DNA from: Collinsella sp.
Lineage (GTDB): Bacteria > Actinomycetota > Coriobacteriia > Coriobacteriales > Coriobacteriaceae
Direction of reading: 5' to 3'
DNA: 19,289 nucleotides
Assembly (NCBI GenBank): GCA_019413955.1
Contig: DXMX01000019.1
Location: 7,852-27,140 of the forward strand
Part shown: positions 1 to 7,571 of the stretch, piece after piece
Numbering within the stretch: position 1 is the first letter of the stretch
Layout of the letters: every line of letters begins with the position of its first letter
The notes under the pieces: model-generated
Seen by the model: the letters and a program-made list of their open reading frames with translations, nothing else
What the model was told of the DNA's origin: nothing
The model's database searches: none
Position numbers and translations under genes: made by a program

Positions 1-54
1 GAGGAAAACGGATCATTTTGCCCTTGCGAGGGACGCGTGCGATGCCGCCTGTTA

Positions 55-206
55 AAAACTATGCCCATTTACTACGTTTGATCGGCTATCGCCGAGCATG
101 CCGAATTTGAGAAAAACAAAACTGCAGGTAGACGGCTCGTGAATTTAACAAAAACCGGTGCATGCTCGAGCATCCCGGGCTAAACGTAGTAAATGGGCAT
201 AGTTTT
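55..206. repeat. Long imperfect inverted-repeat element
   Basis: The outer arms, 55-79 and 182-206, are perfect 25-bp inverted repeats of each other. They are followed in exact register by a second matching block, CGAGCATGC at 93-101 against its reverse complement at 160-168. The whole element is therefore a roughly 47-bp imperfect terminal inverted repeat around an AT-rich core of about 58 bp. A 12-bp palindrome, ATGCTCGAGCAT, lies at 162-173. No convincing ORF is contained in it. It could be a MITE-like non-autonomous element or a long transcribed hairpin; the sequence alone does not decide. Bases 1-54 to its left hold nothing I can assign. Confidence 0.75.
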
Positions 207-251
207 GATATGCCACTCATATAGTCACAGCGAAAATGCGCCCAAAAGATG

Positions 252-286
252 AAAAAGCGCCCGTCGGCGGTGGTGCCGGCGGGCGC
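252..286 (-). terminator. Rho-independent terminator of galM
   Basis: Hairpin with arms 257-267 and 276-286 (GCGCCCG, one wobble, then CGGC against its complement) and a 6-8 nt loop. On the minus strand it is followed by five T (the A run at 252-256). It sits 28 bp beyond the galM stop codon. Confidence 0.85.
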
Positions 287-313
287 TGCTGTGCGAGATG
301 TCGCGTTGTGGGC

Positions 314-1366
314 CTAGTGCCTCATAAAGTGGTATTCGATCATATTGCTGTAGGGGTGACCCGGACCCACAATGCCCTGCGGGAACAGCGGCTGGTGCGG
401 CGTGTCGGGGTACATCTCGGCCTCGAGGGCAAAGCCGGCGCCCCAGCCATAGTTGGCATCGTCCTTGGCGTGCTCGTCGCCCAGCCAGTTGCCGGTGTAG
501 AGCTGCACGCCCGGGGCGGTGGTGTAGTAGTCCAGCTCACGACCGGTCCACATCTCCTCGACATGTAGGGCGCGACGCAGGTTGCGGCCGTACTGATAGC
601 CATCGATGCACAGGCAGTGATCGTAGCCACGGGCCTGCTTAATCTGCGGGTCGTCGGCCTCCATGCCGGGTGCGACGGGGCGCAGCTCGCGAAAGTCAAA
701 CGGTGTTCCCTCGACCGGAGCGATTTCGCCGGTGGGGATGTTCTGCTCGTTAATGGGCAAGTAGTGGGCAGCGTTGGCGATAAAGAAGTGCTCACAGTCC
801 ATGCCGGCGTTATGGCCGGCAAGGTTAAAGTACGTGTGGTTGGTCATGGACACGTAGGTGGCGCGGTCGCTCTCGCAACCATACTCGATGCGGAAGACGC
901 CGGTGCGCGTAACGGTAAACACAGCCGTAAAGGTTCGGTTGCCGGGCAGGCCCAGCTCGCCATCCTTAAGCGAGGTGGTCATGCGCACGGCGTTGTGAGT
1001 CTCGTCGAGCTCAACGTCCCATACGCGCTTGTGCAGACCATGCTCAAGATCGCTGTGCAGGTTGATGACGCCTTCGTTGGCCGGCATGTGCCAGTCCGTG
1101 CCGTCGATGGTGATCGTGGCGCCCGCGGTGCGGTTTGCCACGGGGCCGATGGTCGCGCCAAAGCAGGCGGGGTTGTCAAAGTAATCCTCGAGCTTATCGA
1201 AGCCCAGCACCACATCGCGCACGTTGCCGGGAATGTCGGGCACATCGATACCCAGCACGGTGGCGCCATAGTCCATAATGCGAACGCAGATCTCGGGCCC
1301 GTTGAGGGTGTAACGATGAACGGAGGTGCCGCACGGCGCGGTGCCGAAAAGCTCGGAAGTGATCAT
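314..1366 (-). CDS. galM: Aldose 1-epimerase (mutarotase)
   Basis: Encodes a 350-residue cytosolic galactose mutarotase, which interconverts the alpha and beta anomers of galactose and glucose; the length is normal for the family. Visible family motifs in order: INLHSDLEHGLHKRVW (substrate-binding His region), TNHTYFNLAGH (catalytic His), ARGYDHC (binding Asp) and FALEAEMYPDTPHQPLFP (catalytic Glu and the conserved C-terminal signature). The ATG at 1366 is chosen over the upstream one at 1426 because it has TTAGGA seven bases ahead and begins just before the family's N-terminal beta strand. It is transcribed divergently from the DeoR regulator; a possible -10 (GATAAT on the minus strand, 1419-1424) lies in the shared intergenic region. 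Its place beside lac PTS genes suggests a role in handling free sugar released during lactose use. Confidence 0.93.
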   Translation of the reverse strand: MITSELFGTAPCGTSVHRYTLNGPEICVRIMDYGATVLGIDVPDIPGNVRDVVLGFDKLEDYFDNPACFGATIGPVANRTAGATITIDGTDWHMPANEGVINLHSDLEHGLHKRVWDVELDETHNAVRMTTSLKDGELGLPGNRTFTAVFTVTRTGVFRIEYGCESDRATYVSMTNHTYFNLAGHNAGMDCEHFFIANAAHYLPINEQNIPTGEIAPVEGTPFDFRELRPVAPGMEADDPQIKQARGYDHCLCIDGYQYGRNLRRALHVEEMWTGRELDYYTTAPGVQLYTGNWLGDEHAKDDANYGWGAGFALEAEMYPDTPHQPLFPQGIVGPGHPYSNMIEYHFMRH

Positions 1367-1511
1367 TTGGTTCCTAACATCGAGGTATTTCGGACAAACT
1401 GTAGCGCGAACAGGCGAGATTATCACTACACCCCACTAAAGCAGGGGGTATTTTTCTCAAAAAAGTGATGATTGGAGCTGTGCGGGTGTTCATTTTTGAC
1501 GCGCACGAGTC

Positions 1512-1520
1512 TGATACAAT
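1512..1520 (+). promoter_or_regulatory. Extended -10 promoter of deoR
   Basis: TG-A-TACAAT matches an extended -10 element (TGnTATAAT). TTGACG at 1496-1501 is too close (13 bp) to serve as a normal -35, so the extended -10 probably suffices. The predicted start near 1527 lies inside the candidate DeoR operator. Confidence 0.55.
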
Positions 1521-1521
1521 T

Positions 1522-1541
1522 TGTTCGTTACTGTTTGAATG
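1522..1541 (+). promoter_or_regulatory. Candidate DeoR-family operator (autoregulation)
   Basis: TGTTCGTTACTGTTTGAATG begins one base after the -10 hexamer and covers the predicted start site. It is identical at 17 of 20 positions to 17164-17183 upstream of lacF, and it resembles 19115-19134 (minus orientation) upstream of lacA. It is an imperfect inverted repeat, TGTTC-N10-GAAYR. The position implies repression of deoR by its own product. Confidence 0.6.
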
Positions 1542-1572
1542 ATATGCGCGCAAAGAACGGCGAGGATTCATC

Positions 1573-2337
1573 GTGATTAAGGCAGAGCGACAGGATAAGG
1601 TTCGTCAGCTGCTCGAAGAGCAGGGCACGGTTTCGGTCAAGGAGATTTCGGATGCGCTGGGCGTTTCGGATATGACGATTCGCCGCGACCTCGAAGAACT
1701 TGCGAGCCTGGGTGAGATCGAGCGCGTGCACGGTGGCGCCCGTAGCGCACAGGGGCGTCCCCATGCTATGTTGCGCCATGAGTATTCGCACAGCGAAAAG
1801 CGCACTAAGCATGCCGAGGAAAAGCTGCAGATTGCGCGCCGTGCTGTGGAGCTTATCGAGGAGGGCTCGACCATCTTTTTGGGTACGGGCACTACGGTGG
1901 AACAGATGGCCTCGATGCTGCCGGCGTGTCGCCTGCGCATTGTGACCAACTCGCTTTCGGTGTTTAACCTGCTCGAGTCGCGCGAAGACTGCGACCTGTG
2001 CCTCGTGGGCGGTATGTACCGTCGCCGCACCGCCGCTTTTGTGGGGCCAACGGCCGAGGATACCCTGCGTGCGTTGGGCATCGACGCGGCGTTTATCGGC
2101 GCCAACGGCATTCTGGATGGCGACGTATCTACGTCCAACATGGACGAGGGCCGTATCCAGCAGCTCGCCTTTAGCAAGGCCGACTCACGCTATCTGATCG
2201 CCGATTCCAGCAAGATCGGCAAGCGCGACTTCTACACCTTCTGTCGCTTGGACAGCCTGGATGCCGTGGTGTGCGAACCGGGTATCGCCGCCGAGAATCG
2301 TGCCGCCATCGAGGAACACACGCAGGTCATCTGCTAG
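1573..2337 (+). CDS. DeoR-family transcriptional repressor (LacR-like)
   Basis: A 254-residue DeoR-family regulator of normal length. The N-terminal winged helix-turn-helix (about residues 6-57) contains VSVKEISDALGVSDMTIRRDL and the typical wing ending IERVHGGA. The C-terminal DeoR sensor domain, which binds phosphosugars in this family, shows GTGTTVEQMA, TNSL, LVGGMYRR, FIGANGI and ADSSKIGKRDF. The start is GTG at 1573 with GAGG seven bases upstream. It is divergent from galM. LacR of lactose/tagatose-6-phosphate operons belongs to this family. The shared site at its own promoter, at lacF and at lacA (see operator entries) makes it the likely repressor of those genes. The symbol lacR is plausible, but I infer it from context and not from a diagnostic residue. 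Confidence 0.9.
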   Translation: MIKAERQDKVRQLLEEQGTVSVKEISDALGVSDMTIRRDLEELASLGEIERVHGGARSAQGRPHAMLRHEYSHSEKRTKHAEEKLQIARRAVELIEEGSTIFLGTGTTVEQMASMLPACRLRIVTNSLSVFNLLESREDCDLCLVGGMYRRRTAAFVGPTAEDTLRALGIDAAFIGANGILDGDVSTSNMDEGRIQQLAFSKADSRYLIADSSKIGKRDFYTFCRLDSLDAVVCEPGIAAENRAAIEEHTQVIC

Positions 2338-2436
2338 CTAGCGCTGCAGGCGATACTTCCGCTCTCTGACGTGGTGAGGGATTATCGCATCAACGCAACG
2401 CGACATGAAGCGCAAATGGGGACTTCACTATCAAAT

Positions 2437-2495
2437 TGTCTCAATCTGTAACAGTTAGGACTTAAAAACTCGGCTACGTGTTACAGATCGAGACA
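2437..2495. repeat. 59-bp palindromic element, copy 1
   Basis: 17-bp arms TGTCTCAATCTGTAACA (2437-2453) and TGTTACAGATCGAGACA (2479-2495) are inverted repeats with one mismatch around a 25-nt loop containing TTAGG...AAAAA...GGCTA. It is a single copy between the convergent ends of deoR and gntR. Five more copies in the same orientation lie at 7261-7479 and 12150-12288. Confidence 0.9.
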
Positions 2496-2509
2496 AAAGA
2501 AAAAGAACA

Positions 2510-3229
2510 TTAGGACTTGAAAATAAAGTTTTGATAAGGGATTTGTCCAGTTAAGACGGTGCGGCAAGTAATGGCAATTAATATGCCTCCGGAGTCATAA
2601 GCATGACGAGTTAGTTCGATGACCGGAAGTTTTGCAACACCATAATTGCTGGCTTCGGAATCGCTAAGCTGACGTGCTCTATAGCTTTCTCGAGCAGATT
2701 GGACAGACTTGGACAACTCGTCCATGATTTTGCTAAATGCCTGAAAATCTAACTGATTATTCGGAACGCGCGACTTTGAAATGAAGAACGTATCAGCGCC
2801 TATGAAGCTGCCTTCAAGTTCGTAGGTCAGTTCAAGACGCTGAATCTCATCACGACTTTGGCATCCAAATTGCTGGAGCATCATTACGGAAATTGGACGA
2901 CCTGATGTGCGGCCGCCGAAATGTTTGGTGATGGTATCCGGATCAACACCATCGCAATGGCTTGCAAAGTCAAAGTCTAAAAGTGAATTGAGCTCGCTAA
3001 CGCGTTTCGGTGCAACAAACGATCCCTTACCTTGGATTCGATAGATACTTCCACGACGCTCCAGCTCACTCATGGCAAGTCGGACGGTTGTTCTGCTTAC
3101 GGCGTATTCGTCGCAAAGTTCCATTTCTGTTGGAAGTTTATCGTCTGCTTGATATACATCGACGATCTGCTTGAGCAGCGCGTCGGTGAGCTGTAAATAG
3201 AGTGGCCGTTTTTCGTGTGTATCGAGCAT
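2510..3229 (-). CDS. GntR-family (HutC-type) transcriptional regulator
   Basis: A 239-residue regulator. The N-terminal GntR winged helix (about residues 5-72) shows PLYLQLTDALLKQIV, the LPTEMELCDEYAVSRTTVRLAM recognition region and RIQGKGSFVAP. The C-terminal part (about 95-235) has the pattern of a UTRA ligand-binding domain, ending IAITCRTVLTGQIPYQNF. The ATG at 3229 has GAGG five bases upstream; the in-frame ATG at 3247 lacks a well-placed ribosome binding site. It follows the DUF7916-type gene by about 70 bp on the same strand, so the two probably form one unit divergent from the PTS permease. It is the likely regulator of that locus, through the palindrome at 4269-4286. Its base composition is clearly more AT-rich than the lac cassettes. 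Confidence 0.88.
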   Translation of the reverse strand: MLDTHEKRPLYLQLTDALLKQIVDVYQADDKLPTEMELCDEYAVSRTTVRLAMSELERRGSIYRIQGKGSFVAPKRVSELNSLLDFDFASHCDGVDPDTITKHFGGRTSGRPISVMMLQQFGCQSRDEIQRLELTYELEGSFIGADTFFISKSRVPNNQLDFQAFSKIMDELSKSVQSARESYRARQLSDSEASNYGVAKLPVIELTRHAYDSGGILIAITCRTVLTGQIPYQNFIFKS

Positions 3230-3301
3230 TGGAGCCTCAGTTTGCATGTTGGTGGTATCCGATGGGTGCCTCAGTCGGGATGTAGCGTGGGCGAGGCTAC
3301 C

Positions 3302-4222
3302 TTAACGTATCACAGAGCGGCTCAGCATGACGATCTGATGCCTGTAGCCACGAAGGGCTTGTCCAAGCGTGAAGATATTCTGGGGCAGACAAATACCGTT
3401 CATGGAGTCCCCGATATGTTGGAGGTCAGCGCCAGCGGCTTTTGCTGCAAGGCCTATTTTCTTAATGGTCTCGCTGTCGCAGGAGTCTTGACTTGTCCCG
3501 TTCGCCGCCATGACGAGAACCTTTTCTTCAATTGACTTGTCTACGTTGTGGGATCGTACAAAGTCTACGATGGCGCGCAGGTCTGCTTCTTGGAAGCAAG
3601 GGACAGTGTAGGGGGCTGGCACGAGAAGGATGTCGACGCCGAGATCAACAAACTTGCGCGCTATTTCGAGTGTCATGACAGGTTCCGCAACGCCCGCTCC
3701 ATGCATTTTCCCGGCTATGACCAGGCCATCGAAATGCTCTTTGGAGAGTTTAATCGAATGGGCGATTGCATCGTTGGAGACGCCAGTTCCAGGGTTGCCT
3801 GTGAGGCAAATAAAATCAAATCCGAGTTCGTTGGCCTTTTCTAGGGTCTTGGGAGAGACGCGCCGACCCATAGGGATTTCTGTACGGGATTCAGACATTT
3901 CAGCCTCAATATCAACTGGTTCCAGATTGACGCCAATGGGCCTTCCGCATGCTCGCTTCACCCAAGTGACCGGGTTTTCGGTGAGTTCATCCGGAATGCC
4001 GGCAATCACTGGATTGAACACATCGAGCGCGTTAAACAGAAGCAGGTCGGCACCTGCGGCACGTTCGATTTCGGCATTAGTAACGCCGCCGAGAAATTGG
4101 GAAGAGGGTACGTTTTCTGCCATGATGGTACGTCCCTCGGAAGCCAGAATTGCCTGCTTTAGATCCATGGGTGACGTGGCGGCAAAATCGGATGCGGACA
4201 TGTTCAGCAATCGTTTGGGCAT
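3302..4222 (-). CDS. DUF7916-type protein, PTS-associated
   Basis: A 306-residue cytosolic protein of unknown function. I recognise it as the family named DUF7916 in databases (earlier often mislabelled as a HAD-like hydrolase), from memory and not by search. Visible signature segments are SASDF near the N terminus, ASEGRTIMAENV, ADLLLFNALDVFNP, GRPIGVNLEP, GFDFICLTGNPGTGVSN, GKMHGAG, GVDILLVPAPYT and AAGADLQHIGDSMNG. The alternating hydrophobic strands followed by G-rich turns suggest a TIM-barrel fold. The ATG at 4222 follows AAAGGAAG at good spacing. It lies upstream of gntR on the same strand and divergent from the EIICB gene, so it probably acts on the sugar phosphate delivered by that permease. 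No hydrolase gene is present in this locus. Function not assigned. Confidence 0.75.
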   Translation of the reverse strand: MPKRLLNMSASDFAATSPMDLKQAILASEGRTIMAENVPSSQFLGGVTNAEIERAAGADLLLFNALDVFNPVIAGIPDELTENPVTWVKRACGRPIGVNLEPVDIEAEMSESRTEIPMGRRVSPKTLEKANELGFDFICLTGNPGTGVSNDAIAHSIKLSKEHFDGLVIAGKMHGAGVAEPVMTLEIARKFVDLGVDILLVPAPYTVPCFQEADLRAIVDFVRSHNVDKSIEEKVLVMAANGTSQDSCDSETIKKIGLAAKAAGADLQHIGDSMNGICLPQNIFTLGQALRGYRHQIVMLSRSVIR

Positions 4223-4268
4223 TATTACTTCCTTTGACTAGAGTGACAGGCTTGTGACATTGTCCCTA

Positions 4269-4286
4269 ATATTGTTACAACAATAT
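4269..4286. promoter_or_regulatory. Candidate GntR operator
   Basis: ATATTGTT-AC-AACAATAT is a perfect 8-bp inverted repeat with a 2-bp centre. It also contains TTGT-T-ACAA, which fits the GT-Nx-AC core of GntR-family sites. It lies 47 bp ahead of the DUF7916-type gene in the divergent region between that gene and the PTS gene, where it could control either direction. A partial copy (GGTTACAAAC) is at 4314-4323. Assignment to the neighbouring GntR protein is inference. Confidence 0.5.
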
Positions 4287-4411
4287 ATTTAATATGTTAT
4301 ATCCAATCGGTAAACGGTTACAAACTTATTGTACTGCTCCAAAAAAATAGCTATTAGCTGGACAAATCTAAAATTAAGCAACTGTCGTTCACCGAATAAA
4401 GATTTAAATTC

Positions 4412-4440
4412 TTGACATGTCGACAAAGCGGAAAAAGAAT
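4412..4440 (+). promoter_or_regulatory. Possible promoter of the EIICB gene
   Basis: TTGACA at 4412-4417, then 17 bp, then AAGAAT at 4435-4440. The -35 is perfect and the -10 matches 4 of 6. A long leader of about 130 bases would follow. The rest of the 4223-4578 divergent region is AT-rich and holds no gene I can support. Confidence 0.4.
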
Positions 4441-4578
4441 TGGTTATGACAAATCGCGCAAATGATATTACATTTCGCACGAGAACGTATTCACTTACAT
4501 AAGCGGATACAAACTGGGATGACGACGGTTGAATCCGGATAAATTGTTGTGTGCCCGGCAATCATGAAAGGATGCGTT

Positions 4579-6273
4579 ATGGACGCTATCGTCAAATTCC
4601 TTGAAAAACACCAGGCTCTCTTCGACAAAATCTCAAAGAACATTTATCTGGTGGCGATTAAGGATGGCTTTCTCTCGAATATGCCAATTGTGCTGTTCTC
4701 GAGCCTGTTCCTTCTTCTTTCGACGCTCCCTGCCTATGTAGGCATCGCGCTTCCGTCTGAGGTGCTGGATTTCTTTAATAAAATCTATGCATATACCATG
4801 GGGCTTCTTGGCATTATGGTGGCCGGCACCACGGCGAGCTCACTTGCCATGTCGATGAACCGCCGCATGCCTTCGGGCAAATCTCTTAACCCCACCTCGT
4901 GCATGGTTTGCGCCATGTGCGGCATGTTCTTGCTATCGGTGACGAACGATGTTGTCTCGATTGGCGGAGCAGATACATCTGTTTTTGAAACCGGCTATAT
5001 GGGAACCAAGGGTTTTCTCGCTGCGTTCGTATCCGCATTCTTGACCGTTAATATCTATAAGGTGTGCATTAGCCATAATGTGACGATCAAGCTCCCCAAA
5101 GAGGTCCCTGGCGCTATTGCGCAGAGTTTTCGCGATATCTTTGCGTTTGGGTTTTCAATCCTTGCGTGCGCCGTTATCGATCTCGCGAGCCGTACGCTGC
5201 TTGCTGTGCCGTTCGCCAATTTGGTATCTGCTCTAATCTCGCCGCTGTTCTCCGCGGTCGACACCTATCCTGGCATGGCGCTTATCGAAGGCGCGGTCGC
5301 ACTTTTCCAATTTATGGGTATTCACGGTGCTTCGGTTGTCATGAGCCCGATCAATGCTGCGCTCTACGGCAATACCGTTACCAATCTTGAGGTTTTCCAA
5401 GCAGGTGGACACCCGTCAATTGCTCTCACGCAGGACTTTACAAGCTTCATCGGCGGTCTGGGCGGTTCTGGCTGCACGTTCATCGTTCCTATTATCCTGA
5501 TCATGTTTATGCGTTCCAAGCAGCTTAAAGCCATGGGCAAGGCATCGATTATCCCGGTGATTTTTGGAGTTAACGAGCCCGTTCTCTTCGGTATGCCGAT
5601 CGTTCTCAATCCCTATATGTTCGTGCCCTTCCTAGCGGCTCCTATGGTCAACGCCATAATCGGTAAGTTTTTCATTGACGTAATTGGAATGAACGCCCCC
5701 ATGTATACCATGCCGTGGGCGCTTCCCGGCCCAATCGGTGCATTTCTCACCACGGGTCTCGATCTACGTTCTCTCGTATTGATGGCAGTGCTGTTGGTCG
5801 TTGACTTTGTGATTTACTATCCGTTCTGCAAGGCGTATGACCATCAGCTTTGTTTGGAGGAGTCTGCAAAGGAAGCTGCAGGAACCTCGGATGCAGATGC
5901 TATTGCCGCACAAGAAAATGCCGCAAAAGCTCTGGAGGCGGTAAAGAGCAAGGCGGAGCAGATCCGCGTGCTTGTGCTTTGCCAGGGTGCCGGCACTTCA
6001 ACTCTCTTGGCAAATGCTCTTCGCGAAGGTGCCGCTGCTAAGGGTATTGATCTGGTTTCTCAGTCCGGCGCGTACGGAAGCCACTATGAGACAATGGATC
6101 AGTACAACGTGATTGTTCTGGCGCCCCAGGCACGCATGTACTATGACGCTATGAAGGCCGATACCGATCGCCTTGGAATTAAACTGCTCACCACAAGGGG
6201 CAAGCAGTATATCGACCTTACCAACGATCCCGAAGGTGCAATTGACTGGATCGTTCAGGAGCTGGCCAAATAG
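4579..6273 (+). CDS. PTS EIICB, lactose/cellobiose family
   Basis: A 564-residue fused sugar permease and phosphotransferase subunit. The membrane EIIC domain (about residues 1-415) has many hydrophobic helices plus the family motifs VAGTTASSLA, IKLPKEVPGAIAQSF, GIHGASVV and NEPVLFGMPIVLNP. A charged, Ala-rich linker (about 420-460) leads to the cytosolic EIIB domain. Its phosphorylated Cys is about residue 468 in LVLCQGAGTST. The start at 4579 is chosen because AAAGGA sits six bases upstream and MDAIVKFLEKHQ matches the start of the cassette 1 permease; an ATG at 4549 lacks these. It is closer to the cassette 1 permease than to the canonical lactose EIICB of cassette 2. There is no EIIA here; LacF at 17266 could serve it in trans. 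Substrate unknown, probably a beta-linked disaccharide. Confidence 0.9.
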   Translation: MDAIVKFLEKHQALFDKISKNIYLVAIKDGFLSNMPIVLFSSLFLLLSTLPAYVGIALPSEVLDFFNKIYAYTMGLLGIMVAGTTASSLAMSMNRRMPSGKSLNPTSCMVCAMCGMFLLSVTNDVVSIGGADTSVFETGYMGTKGFLAAFVSAFLTVNIYKVCISHNVTIKLPKEVPGAIAQSFRDIFAFGFSILACAVIDLASRTLLAVPFANLVSALISPLFSAVDTYPGMALIEGAVALFQFMGIHGASVVMSPINAALYGNTVTNLEVFQAGGHPSIALTQDFTSFIGGLGGSGCTFIVPIILIMFMRSKQLKAMGKASIIPVIFGVNEPVLFGMPIVLNPYMFVPFLAAPMVNAIIGKFFIDVIGMNAPMYTMPWALPGPIGAFLTTGLDLRSLVLMAVLLVVDFVIYYPFCKAYDHQLCLEESAKEAAGTSDADAIAAQENAAKALEAVKSKAEQIRVLVLCQGAGTSTLLANALREGAAAKGIDLVSQSGAYGSHYETMDQYNVIVLAPQARMYYDAMKADTDRLGIKLLTTRGKQYIDLTNDPEGAIDWIVQELAK

Positions 6274-6308
6274 CGGATGCACTTCGTCGTTGATCCGTCG
6301 GTGCGTAG

Positions 6309-6343
6309 TACGGCCTCGCAGCTTATTGAGCTGCGGGGCCGTA
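6309..6343 (+). terminator. Terminator after EIICB
   Basis: A strong hairpin, TACGGCC-t-CGCAGCT against AGCTGCG-g-GGCCGTA, with a 4-5 nt loop, followed by ATTTCGTT. The T run is short, so termination may be partial. It is 36 bp past the stop codon. Confidence 0.7.
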
Positions 6344-6633
6344 TTTCGTTGAGTATCTAATTGAGACAATGAGCGCAACCGTCGTGAGATCGCATTGGCG
6401 CTATCCGAGTCACCGACAAACTGTCTTCCATCTATGTGACCCAAAGGTCATCTCCGCTAGGCCGACGATGCAAATGACTCTGCTTCCTTTGGGTCCGAAC
6501 GGGACATTGGCTCGCCCTTGCCAAATCCCACGAAGATAGAACTCGATTTGCTCGTGGCGCATGCATCAAAGAGTTTTTGATCAAGGTGCGCCTTCTCAAC
6601 GCATTGATTCAAAACAAATATTCAGTTTGTGGG
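6344..6633. other. Intergenic stretch, nothing recognised
   Basis: About 290 bp between the EIICB terminator and the 3' end of the toxin gene. I see no ORF with a plausible start and ribosome site, no clear repeat, and no RNA gene. Confidence 0.5.
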
Positions 6634-6939
6634 CTAGACCAGGCGGGCGTAGTCCTGTGACTGATGAAAGATGTGGGCGATATAGATTGTTTCGTGCTCA
6701 AACTTGTATAGACACACGTAGTTGTTGACGGGAAACGATCGGTAATAACGTGCCGCCAGCTCTTGCATGTGCGAGAGGGGACGTAGGAGCGGCTGCTCGC
6801 GAAGCAGATCAAGCTGATATTCAAACTCAGCGACAAAATTGCCTGCTGCGCGCGGATTCTTGAGGATTTGGGCAAGGTATCCGACGATACTCTCGTACTC
6901 ATATCGCGCGCTTTTGAGTATTACGACGTTATAGGTCAT
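6634..6939 (-). CDS. RelE/ParE-family toxin
   Basis: A 101-residue protein with the look of the ParE/RelE superfamily: an N-terminal VVILKSARYEYESIVGYLAQ helix region, the central LREQPLLRPLSHM segment, then YRSFPVNNYVCLYKFEHETIYIAHIFHQSQDYARL with the conserved final strands. RelE-type toxins cleave mRNA at the ribosome and ParE-type toxins poison gyrase; the sequence does not clearly decide between them. Its ATG lies inside the last codons of the antitoxin gene (11-bp overlap), so translation is probably coupled; no separate ribosome site is visible. The length is normal and there is no sign of damage. Confidence 0.82.
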   Translation of the reverse strand: MTYNVVILKSARYEYESIVGYLAQILKNPRAAGNFVAEFEYQLDLLREQPLLRPLSHMQELAARYYRSFPVNNYVCLYKFEHETIYIAHIFHQSQDYARLV

Positions 6940-7195
6940 ATTTGTCTCGTATCGAAGCCGCGAAGGATTCGTAGTCGCTGTAGTCGCCTTGCGATATTTC
7001 GTCTTCTGCCAACATCATACGAGACAACAGTTTTGCCTTGGCGATTTCTTCTTGCATGAGGCGATACTGGTCGCTGCTGATGCAGTGCATGGCCTCGTAG
7101 CCGTTCTTGGTTACGGTGACGTCGCGCTCAGACTCAACAAGCGCGGTAAATGCGGCGGTGTCCTTCATGTCTCGGACGGGCACACAAGCGGACAT
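6929..7195 (-). CDS. Phd/YefM-type antitoxin
   Basis: An 88-residue small acidic protein paired with the toxin. The N-terminal VPVRDMKDTAAFTALVESERDVTVTKNGYEAMHCISSDQY matches the Phd/YefM DNA-binding fold (promoter-binding beta-alpha region ending in a conserved xxNGxxAMxxxS). The C-terminal tail, acidic with a YDSYESF-like segment, is the part that normally wraps the toxin. The ATG at 7195 has a strong AAAGGAGG six bases ahead; the longer frame from 7231 would start within the promoter. It probably represses its own operon with the toxin as co-repressor, as is usual for such pairs. Confidence 0.82.
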   Translation of the reverse strand: MSACVPVRDMKDTAAFTALVESERDVTVTKNGYEAMHCISSDQYRLMQEEIAKAKLLSRMMLAEDEISQGDYSDYESFAASIRDKYDL

Positions 7196-7221
7196 GGGTA
7201 CCTCCTTTGCGTTGGGACATA

Positions 7222-7235
7222 ATTGTACCACGGTA
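7222..7235 (-). promoter_or_regulatory. Toxin-antitoxin promoter and half-palindrome
   Basis: On the minus strand TACAAT (7222-7227) is a good -10. It overlaps TACC-N2-GGTA (7226-7235), a short inverted repeat that could be the autoregulatory operator. No good -35 is visible. Confidence 0.45.
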
Positions 7236-7260
7236 TATTAAAACGTCGGCGTCGTCGAAT

Positions 7261-7479
7261 TATCTCAATCTGTAACAGTTGGGAGTAGAAAACCGAGTTA
7301 GATGTTACAGATCGAGATATTCTGCTTCGGGCTACCCGTTTGTCTCGATCTGTAACAGGTAGACGTGAAAAACCGGGCTACGTGTTACAGATCGAGATCT
7401 TCAAGTTCGGACCGCTCGTTTGTCTTGATCTGTAACAGGTAGGACCGAAAATCCCTGCTAGATGTTACAGATCGAGACA
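7261..7479. repeat. Tandem array of three 59-bp palindromic elements
   Basis: Copies at 7261-7319, 7341-7399 and 7421-7479 start exactly 80 bp apart. Each has 16-17-bp arms of the form TGTCTCGATCTGTAACA and TGTTACAGATCGAGACA around a 25-nt loop with conserved GTAG, GAAAA and GCTA-type positions. The 21-bp linkers also resemble each other (TTCGG, then CGTT at the end). All are in the same orientation. The array lies between the toxin-antitoxin promoter and the lacG1 terminator. Confidence 0.92.
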
Positions 7480-7501
7480 GACGGCCTGCTCGGGCCGAGC
7501 C

Positions 7502-7549
7502 AAAACAAAAAGGCCGCATACGAACCCGTGGAGGGATTCGTATGCGGCC
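7502..7549 (-). terminator. Terminator of lac cassette 1
   Basis: Perfect 13-bp stem, GGCCGCATACGAA (7512-7524) against 7537-7549. On the minus strand it is followed by TTTTTGTTTT. It lies just past the cassette 1 hydrolase. Confidence 0.92.
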
Positions 7550-7571
7550 GACAGGGGGTATGCGGCAAAAG

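Noticed and set aside
1..54. Tail of a gene entering from the left edge
   Set aside because: All three plus frames run on for some bases, but the readable peptides show no family motif and two of the frames run into the inverted repeat; not supportable.
2510..2523. TTAGGACTTGAAAA at the gntR 3' end resembling the loop of palindromic copy 1 (2455-2468)
   Set aside because: Only about 13 matching bases without the arms; could be chance or a remnant, too weak to call.
4289..4561. 90-codon minus-strand frame in the divergent region before the EIICB gene
   Set aside because: No ribosome site, no recognisable motif, and it would cover the promoter region.
4549..4578. Upstream ATG as start of the EIICB gene
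   Set aside because: No ribosome binding site before it; the ATG at 4579 has AAAGGA and matches the N terminus of the paralog.
7261..7479. CRISPR array
   Set aside because: The regular period is tempting, but the repeat is 59 bp and palindromic, the 21-bp linkers resemble each other, only three units are present and no cas gene is in the window.
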